The notes beneath the pieces are model-generated. The model did no database searches and was not told where the DNA came from. It saw only the letters and a program-made list of their open reading frames with translations. A stretch of DNA of 64,000 bases from an uncultured Caulobacterales bacterium (GTDB lineage: Bacteria > Pseudomonadota > Alphaproteobacteria > Caulobacterales > Maricaulaceae), in the NCBI GenBank assembly GCA_937929915.1, contig CALFUN010000007.1, forward strand, positions 186,001-250,000, read 5' to 3'. Both the position numbers and the translations under genes were made by a program. Each line of letters starts with the position of its first letter. The first letter of the stretch is position 1. Shown here in pieces: positions 31,258 through 39,485 of the stretch.

Positions 31258-33099
31258 ATGAACGCTAGAACACAAGATATGAGCCAGACCCCTCTTGATA
31301 ATTTCAAACGCTCGCTTGGCGCGGCGACCAAAGCCATCGCCAGTGCGCCTGAGTTGGAAGTGAGTTTTGGCGGCGATGTTGCAGGCGCGGTACGCGACCA
31401 GATTATGCTGCCGAGCTTGCCGCCCAAACCTAAGCCCGAGATCATTGCCAAGGCTCGCGGGCAAGCCGATGCGCTTGCACTTAAAATCGCGCTACATGAT
31501 CCTATTTTGCATAATCAAACCCGTCCAAGTGCCTCACCTGCACGCATGGTATTTGAAGCGATGGAGCAAGCCCGTATTGAAGCGCTCGGTGCGCAGCACC
31601 TCTCCGGGCTTAGCGATAACCTTATGGCCGCATTAGACGCGCGCGCAACGAAACGCGGCTTTTATAAAACTGACATCGCCAAAGATGATACTAGCTTTGC
31701 AGAGGCTGTCGGGCTTTATGCTCGCGAAGTTTTAACAGGGCGCAAATTACCCGCCTCAACAGACGGAATAATGGGCGCATGGCGTATGGAAATAGACGCT
31801 AAAGCGGCGACGCGTATGAACGCGCTTAAAAATTTACTCTCCGACCAGAAAGCTTATGGCCAAAGCGTACAGCAGCTTATTCAAGAATTTGAACTGGGCC
31901 AAGACCTTGCCGACCCAGAAGAGGACGACAACTCCGATGACGAAACATCCGATAATGAAAACAAACCAGATGACAGTCCGCAAGATCAAGATGACGATCA
32001 GCAACAAGGCCAAACCGAAGTCTCTGATGCGGACGCGCTAGATGATGATAACGCGGAGCCGCAAGACATGGTGGATGCCGAAAATATTGACGGCGAAGGC
32101 GATGATAATGACCAATCACCAACCCCCGATGGTATGCGCCCGCAACCGACCAATATGCCAGACCCCTACACGGTCTATACATCCAGCCATGACGAAATCA
32201 TCAAAGCCGAGGAGCTTTGCGATATAGAAGAGCTTGACCGTCTGCGCGGATATTTGGACGGGCATATGGCGGGGCTTTCTGGGGCGATTTCGCGGCTCGC
32301 CAATCGCCTACAGCGCCGATTACTCGCCCAACAACAACGGAGCTGGACTTTTGATCTTGAAGAAGGGATGCTCGATACGGCACGCCTAACGCGGGTCATT
32401 ATTGACCCTATGTCTGCGCTAACATTTAAAGAAGAAAAAGAAACCGATTTTCGCGATACGGTCGTGACTATCTTAATTGACAATTCAGGCTCTATGCGCG
32501 GGCGGCCCATTATGGTTGCCGCAGTTTGCGCCGATATTATGGCTCGCACATTAGAGCGCTGCGGGGTGAAAGCTGAAATTCTTGGCTTTACGACACGAGC
32601 TTGGAAGGGGGGTAAATCTTTCCAAGACTGGATGGCCGCGGGTAAACCCACCGCGCCGGGGCGCTTAAATGATTTACGCCATATCATCTATAAAGGCGCG
32701 GATATGCCGTGGCGGCGCGCCAAGCGCAATCTTGGCCTGATGATGCGCGAAGGGCTGCTCAAGGAAAACATTGACGGCGAAGCACTGGAATGGGCGTTTC
32801 GGCGACTATCTTCGCGGCCTGAACAAAGACGGATTTTAATGGTGATTTCCGATGGCGCGCCCGTGGATGACGCCACGCAAAGCCAAAATAAAACGGGGCT
32901 TTTGGAAAATCATTTGCGCATGGTGATTGATAAAATCGAAAACCGCAGCGAGGTTGAACTCGTCGCCATTGGCATCGGCCATGATGTCACACGCTGGTAT
33001 CGGCGCGCCGTTACAATTATGGATGTCGAACAACTCGGCGGGGTGATGACAGAAAAGCTAGCAGAATTATTTGATGATAGGCCGAGAGCGGGGCGGTGA
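31258..33099 (+). CDS. cobT: Cobaltochelatase subunit CobT (acidic region + VWA domain)
   Basis: [50 protein letters not shown]; acidic linker typical of CobT. Confidence 0.93.
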   Translation: MNARTQDMSQTPLDNFKRSLGAATKAIASAPELEVSFGGDVAGAVRDQIMLPSLPPKPKPEIIAKARGQADALALKIALHDPILHNQTRPSASPARMVFEAMEQARIEALGAQHLSGLSDNLMAALDARATKRGFYKTDIAKDDTSFAEAVGLYAREVLTGRKLPASTDGIMGAWRMEIDAKAATRMNALKNLLSDQKAYGQSVQQLIQEFELGQDLADPEEDDNSDDETSDNENKPDDSPQDQDDDQQQGQTEVSDADALDDDNAEPQDMVDAENIDGEGDDNDQSPTPDGMRPQPTNMPDPYTVYTSSHDEIIKAEELCDIEELDRLRGYLDGHMAGLSGAISRLANRLQRRLLAQQQRSWTFDLEEGMLDTARLTRVIIDPMSALTFKEEKETDFRDTVVTILIDNSGSMRGRPIMVAAVCADIMARTLERCGVKAEILGFTTRAWKGGKSFQDWMAAGKPTAPGRLNDLRHIIYKGADMPWRRAKRNLGLMMREGLLKENIDGEALEWAFRRLSSRPEQRRILMVISDGAPVDDATQSQNKTGLLENHLRMVIDKIENRSEVELVAIGIGHDVTRWYRRAVTIMDVEQLGGVMTEKLAELFDDRPRAGR

Positions 33100-33128
33100 T
33101 GACATAATGTAAAACTGTGCGACATTTC

Positions 33129-33152
33129 AATTTGTGCGAAATCGCACAAATT
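33129..33152. promoter_or_regulatory. Perfect 24-bp inverted repeat, candidate operator
   Basis: AATTTGTGCGA-AA-TCGCACAAATT; an extra half-site TGTGCGA lies just upstream (~33117). Confidence 0.6.
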
Positions 33153-33204
33153 AGCACTTGATATATTTTTATATTTCTGCAATATGATCTCAAGGAGAAG
33201 AATC

Positions 33205-33768
33205 ATGTTAGATTATTCAAGTGAGTCTTTATTGCAATTTCTAGATTACGCGGCTGAAAAAGGGTTAATGAACCGTCACACAGCTAGAACAAAAAAAGTA
33301 GCTGTATCTTCAATTTTTGAGATTTTAGATGACAATGAATTATCAGACATTAGAAATCTTGATGTCAACGATGTAATACAGAGATTCGCACATCTGGAAG
33401 GTGAAAAGTTTACACCTAAAAGCTTAAAAGATTACAAATCACGATTAAATAGTTCAGTTAGAGACTTCATTCGTTATAGAGACAATCCTCTTGCATACAG
33501 CGCCGCAAAACCGAAAATTAATAAATTAAAAAGCACGAATAATAAAAAGTTAAAAGTCCCTCCAAATATAAAACGAAAATTGGGTAAAAACAAAACCTCT
33601 TCAACTGAGAGTGTAACAACTAACAACAATACTTTCGAAAGCCCTATTTTTCCTATCCCTATTAGGAACGGTGAAATTGTTCGGATAGCAGGACTGCCTC
33701 ATGACTTAACTGAAGCTGAAGCAAAGCGTATTACCGCGGTCATAACAGCACTTGCTATATCAGATTAG
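33205..33768 (+). CDS. Orphan protein with integrase core-binding (SAM-like)-type N-terminal region and conserved-looking C-terminal GLPHDLTEAEAKRITAVITALA motif
   Basis: ATG at 33205 with SD AAGGAGAAG; helical N-terminus resembles a tyrosine-recombinase SAM-like domain but no catalytic domain follows; AT-rich relative to neighbours. Confidence 0.6.
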   Translation: MLDYSSESLLQFLDYAAEKGLMNRHTARTKKVAVSSIFEILDDNELSDIRNLDVNDVIQRFAHLEGEKFTPKSLKDYKSRLNSSVRDFIRYRDNPLAYSAAKPKINKLKSTNNKKLKVPPNIKRKLGKNKTSSTESVTTNNNTFESPIFPIPIRNGEIVRIAGLPHDLTEAEAKRITAVITALAISD

Positions 33769-33777
33769 AATTTGAGA

Positions 33778-33802
33778 GGCAGCCCCTTCCACAAGGGCTG
33801 CC
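33778..33802 (+). terminator. Stem-loop downstream of the orphan gene
   Basis: GGCAGCCC-cttccacaa-GGGCTGCC perfect 8-bp stem, not followed by a T-run. Confidence 0.5.
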
Positions 33803-33828
33803 GTGTCCTGATTAGACATCTCGAATAT

Positions 33829-33877
33829 GGCACTTGTCGGTTTGGTTTCCAACCCCAAATCGACAAGTGTCTTTTTT
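33829..33877 (+). terminator. Long rho-independent terminator hairpin (17-bp stem)
   Basis: GGCACTTGTCGGTTTGG-tttccaacc-CCAAATCGACAAGTGTC followed by TTTTTT; two G-U pairs. Confidence 0.85.
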
Positions 33878-33919
33878 ATTTTATATTGCAATATTTATAA
33901 TCCTCCATAAACACCTCCT

Positions 33920-35335
33920 ATGACACTCGACCCCAAAGACTGGCCTGCCTTCCGTAAAGCCGCTCATGATATGCTTGATATGGCTATGGATAAGCTGGAG
34001 CATGCCAAGGATGGGCGCACATGGACGCCGGTGCCAGAGGATTTAAAAACCAAAATCAACACGCCATTTCCAACCTCTGGGATAGATTACCAAGACATAT
34101 CCGAACAGCTCACGAACATTATGCCTTATGGCCCCGGCAATACACATCCGCGCTTTTTTGGCTGGGTTAACGGGGCGGGTTCACCGTCTAACCTATTGGC
34201 GGAAATCGCGGGCGGAGCGATGAATGTCAATGCGGGCGGGCGTAATCACATTGCCCCTGTGATAGAAAAACAAGTCATTGCTTGGGCCGCGCAAATTATG
34301 GGCATGCCCGAGGATAGCTCTGGCCTTATCGTTACCGGTACATCTATGGCAACAATCATCGCGCTTAAAGCTGCGCGAGATTATTATTTGAAACAACATG
34401 AAACAGCACAATCCGATATGTGTTTGATCGGCTATACAAGCGAGCAAGCCCATAGCTGTATCGGGCGGGCCTTTGATATGCTCGGTATATGTAAGAATAA
34501 TTTGCGCAAAATTGCCTGCAATGATGCGTTTGAAATGGATATAGATGCGCTCAAAGCCGCAATCGCCAAAGACCGCGCAGACGGGAATATGCCTTTTGCT
34601 ATCATCGGCACGGCGGGGGCTGTCAATATGGGGGCTATAGATGATTTGGACGCACTGGCGGATATATGCGCCGCGCAGGACTTATGGTTTCATGTTGACG
34701 GCGCGTTTGGCGCAGCAGCCATATTGGCCCCGCAAGCTAAAGCGCGCCTGCAAGCTTTAGCCCGCGTAGATAGCCTGGCTTTTGATTTTCATAAATGGTG
34801 GCAAGTTAATTATGATGCGGGCTGCGTGCTTATCCGCGATCCGCTTATTCATCGTCAAGCCTTTGCAAGACGGCCAGAATATCTACGCGGCGGAGAGCGC
34901 GGCTTATGGGGCGGGGATTTTTGGGCGGTTGATTACGGGCCAGAATTATCGCGCGGGTTTCGCGCCTTGAAAGTCTGGACGCATTTAAAAACGCACGGCA
35001 TTAACGCCATTGCCGATGTCATAGAGCGCAATATTCATCAAGCGCAATATTTAGAAGTGCGCGTGAAAACTGAAACCAAGCTAGAGATGCTCGCCCCTGT
35101 CCCGCTCAATATTTGTTGTTTTCGGTATAATTTCAAAACAGATAATGACGCGAAAAATACGGAGCTTGTCATCCGCCTTCAAGAAAGCGGCATAGCGGCG
35201 CCGTCAACCACTACCATTCATGGCCAAACCGCTATTCGTGTGAATATAACCAATCACCGCACAAGAGAGTCAGATTTAGACCTCTTAATCGATACCATAT
35301 TAGAGATTGGCGGCTCATTAGAGACGGTAATTTAA
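33920..35335 (+). CDS. Pyridoxal-phosphate-dependent decarboxylase (aromatic-L-amino-acid decarboxylase-like)
   Basis: NTHPRFFGWVNGAGSP, HVDGAFGAAAILAP, SLAFDFHKWWQVNYDAGCVLIRD. Confidence 0.9.
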   Translation: MTLDPKDWPAFRKAAHDMLDMAMDKLEHAKDGRTWTPVPEDLKTKINTPFPTSGIDYQDISEQLTNIMPYGPGNTHPRFFGWVNGAGSPSNLLAEIAGGAMNVNAGGRNHIAPVIEKQVIAWAAQIMGMPEDSSGLIVTGTSMATIIALKAARDYYLKQHETAQSDMCLIGYTSEQAHSCIGRAFDMLGICKNNLRKIACNDAFEMDIDALKAAIAKDRADGNMPFAIIGTAGAVNMGAIDDLDALADICAAQDLWFHVDGAFGAAAILAPQAKARLQALARVDSLAFDFHKWWQVNYDAGCVLIRDPLIHRQAFARRPEYLRGGERGLWGGDFWAVDYGPELSRGFRALKVWTHLKTHGINAIADVIERNIHQAQYLEVRVKTETKLEMLAPVPLNICCFRYNFKTDNDAKNTELVIRLQESGIAAPSTTTIHGQTAIRVNITNHRTRESDLDLLIDTILEIGGSLETVI

Positions 35336-35425
35336 AAGCTTTACTGCCAAGCCTAATCTAACAAGATATAGTGATTTTACATTTTTCCAAATAATTCTAA
35401 AATCATATGTCAAATGGAGAGTCTT

Positions 35426-36028
35426 ATGCGGAATATATTTTTAGGTCTTACAGCGACAATATTATTAGCGGCTTGCGGTAGCTCCACGCCAGAGACGCTT
35501 GAGCGTAGCGGCGATTGGGATTTGAAAAGTAAGACTTCGCACATTCTTTATACAACAATAAAAAATCAATCTATCGCCGAGAGCAACAGTTTTAATTTAT
35601 TCTCAGGGTCGGTGTCTGAAAACGGACATGTAGAGATCGACATTGCGCTTAATTCTGTTCAAACTAATATTGATACGCGCGATGAGCGGATGAAAAAATT
35701 TGTTTTCAAAACGGTGGATTATCCATCGGCTGTGGTTAAAACATCTCTCTCCATGGACACATTAGCGACTCTGGAAGTAGGCGCGCGACAAATGATTGAG
35801 GCAGAACTTGCCGTGTCTCTTGCGGGCCAGTCTTCAAATTATGACGCGCAATTTATGGTCACCCGTCTTGGCGTTAATGAAGTTTTAGTGGAATCCGCTA
35901 CGCCAATTATGGTTCAAGCCGAAGATTTCAATTTGGGCGCGGGCATAGATAAGCTACAAGAACTCGCCAAGCTACAATCCATCACGCCCGTTGTGCCCGT
36001 TACATTTTCATTGGTCTTTGAGCGCTAA
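35426..36028 (+). CDS. YceI family lipoprotein
   Basis: Lipobox LAAC; GDWDLKSKTSHILYTTIKNQSIAESNSFNLFSGSVSENGHVEIDIALNSVQT...; ATG at 35426 or upstream 35414. Confidence 0.78.
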   Translation: MRNIFLGLTATILLAACGSSTPETLERSGDWDLKSKTSHILYTTIKNQSIAESNSFNLFSGSVSENGHVEIDIALNSVQTNIDTRDERMKKFVFKTVDYPSAVVKTSLSMDTLATLEVGARQMIEAELAVSLAGQSSNYDAQFMVTRLGVNEVLVESATPIMVQAEDFNLGAGIDKLQELAKLQSITPVVPVTFSLVFER

Positions 36029-36031
36029 AAT

Positions 36032-36526
36032 CTAACCTTCCGAGACAGCTGCGCTTTGCAACTGAATATAGTTTTGGATACCCATTTGCTTAATCAAATC
36101 AAACTGGGTTTCCAAATAATCTACATGCTCTTCCTCATCTAATAAAATAGATTGCAGTAAATCACGCGTGCCGTAATCATGGAGCTGCTCACATAAGGTC
36201 ACACCAGCGCGGTACATTGGGACAGCTTCATCTTCAAGCTTCATGTCACATTCAAGAATTTCTTGAACCGTCTCGCCAATATATAATTTCCCTAAATCCT
36301 GTAAATTAGGCAAGCCACCGAGAAACAAAATACGTTCTATGATTTTATCGGCATGCACCATTTCTTCAAGGGACTCATCATATTCTTTTTTGGCAAGCTT
36401 ACTCACGCCCCAATCTTTTAGCATGCGCGAGTGCAGGAAATATTGATTAATCGCTGTTAGCTCGGCCTTAAGTGCATCATTTAGAACTTTGATTACTTTT
36501 TTGTCGCCGCGCATAGGTCTCTCCAT
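36032..36526 (-). CDS. bfr: Bacterioferritin
   Basis: MRGDKKVIKVLNDALKAELTAINQYFLHSRMLKDWG...EEMVHADKIIERILFLGGLPNLQDLGKL...LLDEEEHVDYLETQFDLI. Confidence 0.95.
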   Translation of the reverse strand: MERPMRGDKKVIKVLNDALKAELTAINQYFLHSRMLKDWGVSKLAKKEYDESLEEMVHADKIIERILFLGGLPNLQDLGKLYIGETVQEILECDMKLEDEAVPMYRAGVTLCEQLHDYGTRDLLQSILLDEEEHVDYLETQFDLIKQMGIQNYIQLQSAAVSEG

Positions 36527-36729
36527 GGATTTAAAATTATGATGTTTAAGGTTTTGATGTCTTGTTAGACTGTCCTAAATGCTGAAAATAGCCTTGCAAA
36601 GCCTTATCTATGCACCTGCAAATGAGTTGCGCATATTTCTTGGCAAATGAAAATCACTCGCACAGAAATCGAGTCAATATTAGAAATATATGTAGAAATA
36701 AGACTGAGTTGCCGTTTGCGCGCTAAGGT

Positions 36730-36921
36730 TTATTCTGCGGCAACAGCCATTTCATTGTCTCGGTACCAAGCCTTAAGCCGCGCATTAATGCTCTCACGGC
36801 ACTGCCCGCAGTTAAACTCTGATCCGCACGCATTTTGCACGCATTGCGCCGTTTCCGCGCCATTTGCTGCAGCTCGGTCAATATCTTTTGTATTTATATT
36901 ATTACATATACAATGGATCAT
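36730..36921 (-). CDS. bfd: Bacterioferritin-associated ferredoxin-like (BFD [2Fe-2S]) protein
   Basis: MIHCICNNINTKDIDRAAANGAETAQCVQNACGSEFNCGQCRESINARLKAWY; start at 36921 within a longer ORF. Confidence 0.82.
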   Translation of the reverse strand: MIHCICNNINTKDIDRAAANGAETAQCVQNACGSEFNCGQCRESINARLKAWYRDNEMAVAAE

Positions 36922-36939
36922 ACGCCATATTTGGCATAG

Positions 36940-36979
36940 TTGCGAATGAATGTCAATAACGTTGCAAATCATTCGCAGA
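36940..36979. promoter_or_regulatory. Two Fur-box-like sites upstream of bfd
   Basis: TTGCGAATGAATGTCAATAA and TTGCAAATCATTCGCAG; outer arms TGCGAATGA/TCATTCGCA form a 9-bp inverted repeat. Confidence 0.45.
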
Positions 36980-37035
36980 GGCATTTACAACACATATATG
37001 TGTATAGCTTGTTACACGCTATACATCATGCACCT

Positions 37036-37061
37036 CAAAAAAGCACCTTTGCGGCAGGTGC
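37036..37061 (-). terminator. Rho-independent terminator of the SDR gene
   Basis: Minus strand GCACCT-gccgcaa-AGGTGC followed by TTTTTT. Confidence 0.75.
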
Positions 37062-37079
37062 CGCATATAATATGAGTGC

Positions 37080-37865
37080 TTAACGCGGCGGCATCCGCGC
37101 GCCCGCATCCGTTCGGATATATTCAGCATTGATATAGCTATGTTCACACATAAATTCGACAACCTGCGCATATTCGCGTGGCATACCAAAGCGCGTTGGG
37201 AATTGTAAATGCGCCGATAGGTTATCTTTTACCTCTGGCTTCATCTGGTCATAGATCGGGGTTTCATAAAAGCCCGGTAAGATCGTGTTGACCCGAATGC
37301 CTTCACGCGCCAAATCACGCGCCATTGGCAGGGCCATAGCTAAAATTCCGCCTTTAGACGAACTATAAGCCACTTGGCCAATTTGTCCGTCTTGCGCCGC
37401 GACAGAGGCGGTATTGATAATAAGGCCGCGCTCTCCATCAGGGTCCGTTGGGTCAAGAGACATCATCCCTGCCGCAGCTTTAGACGCGCATAAAAACGAT
37501 CCGATTAAATTGACATTGATAATTCGAATATAGGCCGCAGGGTCATGTGCGATAATTTCGCCCGTATCACGTTTACGGCGGGCTGTTTTAATTCCGCCGC
37601 CAATACCAGCACAATTTACCAGAATACGTTCTTGGCCGTTCACTGCGCGTAAGGCCGCAAAACCTGCATCAACACTGTCATTATCAGAGACATTCACCTG
37701 CGCAAAAGCGCCGCCAATCTCTTTTGCCACAGCCTGTCCGCGCTCTGCGTTCATATCAAATATCCCCACTTTAACGCCTTTGGCGGCCAGACCTCTCGCG
37801 GATGCTTCGCCAAGCCCTGATGCGCCGCCTGTGACAATAGCCGTAATATTTGATGAGAGTTGCAT
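37080..37865 (-). CDS. SDR family NAD(P)-dependent oxidoreductase
   Basis: AIVTGGASGLGEASARGLAAKGVKVGIFD; NCAGIGGG; YSSSKGGILAMALPMARDLAREGIRVNTILPG; internal ATG at 37865 preferred. Confidence 0.88.
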   Translation of the reverse strand: MQLSSNITAIVTGGASGLGEASARGLAAKGVKVGIFDMNAERGQAVAKEIGGAFAQVNVSDNDSVDAGFAALRAVNGQERILVNCAGIGGGIKTARRKRDTGEIIAHDPAAYIRIINVNLIGSFLCASKAAAGMMSLDPTDPDGERGLIINTASVAAQDGQIGQVAYSSSKGGILAMALPMARDLAREGIRVNTILPGFYETPIYDQMKPEVKDNLSAHLQFPTRFGMPREYAQVVEFMCEHSYINAEYIRTDAGARMPPR

Positions 37866-37952
37866 AGCCATACCTTCTGTTAAAACGTGTTTGTCACTAA
37901 TCCCTGCACGGTGTTTGGGCAAGATAGATTTATAGATAAGCCGTTAACCTTA

Positions 37953-37972
37953 ATGTGAGCGGCGACTCACAT
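37953..37972. promoter_or_regulatory. Inverted repeat in SDR/TetR intergenic region (candidate TetR operator 1)
   Basis: ATGTGAG-cggcga-CTCACAT. Confidence 0.5.
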
Positions 37973-37998
37973 TTGCTTGACAATATACATAAACAATG

Positions 37999-38016
37999 TA
38001 AGTGAACACTCACTTA
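37999..38016. promoter_or_regulatory. Inverted repeat at the tetR start (candidate TetR operator 2)
   Basis: TAAGTGA-acac-TCACTTA directly abutting ATG at 38016. Confidence 0.55.
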
Positions 38017-38627
38017 TGAATATGGCTATCCAAAAAACGACCCAAAACCCAAAAGGTGTAATCTCCAAGACAGGAACAGCGAAAGCCCGGATAGAGCGCG
38101 CAGCACTTGAACTATTTTCTGAAGGCTCGATTGAAAGCGCCTCAACCAAAGCCATTTCTATAAAGGCGGGGGTGAGCGAAGGTCTTCTCTATAGGCACTA
38201 TAAAAGCAAAGATGATTTAGCGCGCGCCTTGATGCGTAAAATCCATATCGACCTCACCGAGATGATAGAGTGTGCATCTAACATGCCGCTTAACAGCGCT
38301 ATCCAACATATTGTCAAAAATTATTGCGCCACAGCCGATACAGATTGGACATTATTTCGCTACCACATTCTACATCTTCACAGGTTTTCAGGATTAATGC
38401 GGGATTATGGCCGAAGCCCGCATAAAGCCGCTGCAAATATTATCATGCACGCGCAAAAATCTAATATTATTAAAAACCAAACATCTCCCGATTTACTTGC
38501 CGCGATGTCATTAGGCATTGTCCTACAAGCCGCCCAAGCCAAAGTGCTGGGGGGCCTTCACGGAAATTTATCAGACCATATCCACATATTTGAACGCAGC
38601 ATTTTGTCTGTTCTCATGCAAGATTAA
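38016..38627 (+). CDS. TetR/AcrR family transcriptional regulator
   Basis: RIERAALELFSEGSIESASTKAISIKAGVSEGLLYRHYKSKDDLARALM HTH; start at 38016 preferred over 37977. Confidence 0.88.
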   Translation: MNMAIQKTTQNPKGVISKTGTAKARIERAALELFSEGSIESASTKAISIKAGVSEGLLYRHYKSKDDLARALMRKIHIDLTEMIECASNMPLNSAIQHIVKNYCATADTDWTLFRYHILHLHRFSGLMRDYGRSPHKAAANIIMHAQKSNIIKNQTSPDLLAAMSLGIVLQAAQAKVLGGLHGNLSDHIHIFERSILSVLMQD

Positions 38628-38636
38628 GGCCCCATC

Positions 38637-39485
38637 ATGCGATCCTTATTATTCAATATTTTCTTCTACAGCGTGACATTTATCTATGCCATTGTCTGTG
38701 TGATCCTATCCATCTTGCCGGGGCGCTTAATTATGATGGCGAGCCTGCGGCGTTACACACGGCTTATGGTATGGGGCATGCGCGTAATCGCAGGGATACA
38801 TGTTGACGTCACCGGCCATGAAAACATACCCAAAGAGGGCGCGGTTATTCTTGCCTCCAAGCATCAAAGCTATGGCGATGGTTTTGTAATTTTCTCGCAA
38901 TTTTTCGACCTATCTTTTGTGACAGGTGACCACCTTGAAAAATTTTGGCTTATTAAGGTCATTTTAGCCAAAATGAACGCCGTAGTTATTGATAGTTGCG
39001 GCGGGGTTGATGCGCGCGAGAAAATGGCAAACACCAGCAAAACGGTTCGCGAACAAGGCCGCCGCATTGTCATCTTCCCCGAAGGCCATCTTTCTGAAGT
39101 TGGCACGCAGCACCGCTATCGAAAGGGCGTATGGCATCTTTATGACGATTTTGGTTGCCCTGTGATACCTGTTGCCAATACGCTTGGTCAGCGCTGGAAC
39201 CAAATGGACTGGAAAAAATACCCCGGCAAGGCGCATATTGAATTTTTAGAGCCTATCACACCAGGGCTTGGGAAAGACGACTTTATGGCCTTACTTGAAC
39301 AACGCATTGAAACACGGTCAATCGAACTGCTTGACCGCGAAAATCTTGGCGCGCTTAAGCTTGAAAATATTGGTGTTTTAACGGAAAATGAAGCCGCAAA
39401 AGCCAAACGGCTTGCACGCGAAGCCAATGAAGCCGTCAATGAGAACCGCGCGAAAACCAATGCGGATATGGAGCCAAAAATATGA
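38637..39485 (+). CDS. 1-acyl-sn-glycerol-3-phosphate acyltransferase (PlsC-type)
   Basis: VILASKHQSYGDGFVIF (HX4D-type) and IVIFPEGHLSEVG motifs. Confidence 0.88.
   Translation: MRSLLFNIFFYSVTFIYAIVCVILSILPGRLIMMASLRRYTRLMVWGMRVIAGIHVDVTGHENIPKEGAVILASKHQSYGDGFVIFSQFFDLSFVTGDHLEKFWLIKVILAKMNAVVIDSCGGVDAREKMANTSKTVREQGRRIVIFPEGHLSEVGTQHRYRKGVWHLYDDFGCPVIPVANTLGQRWNQMDWKKYPGKAHIEFLEPITPGLGKDDFMALLEQRIETRSIELLDRENLGALKLENIGVLTENEAAKAKRLAREANEAVNENRAKTNADMEPKI

Noticed and set aside
31900-32120. Strongly acidic Asp/Glu/Gln tract in CobT
   Set aside because: An acidic low-complexity linker is a known feature of CobT proteins, not novel
32175-32687. 170-aa minus-strand ORF inside cobT
   Set aside because: Antisense to the conserved CobT VWA domain
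28000-33100. bolA-dnaJ-cobS-cobT neighbourhood as a novel operon
   Set aside because: This gene order is common in alphaproteobacteria as far as I know, so not reported as novel
33205-33768. Calling the orphan gene an integrase or part of a prophage
   Set aside because: No catalytic domain (R..HxxR..Y), no attachment-site duplication found by eye and no phage genes nearby
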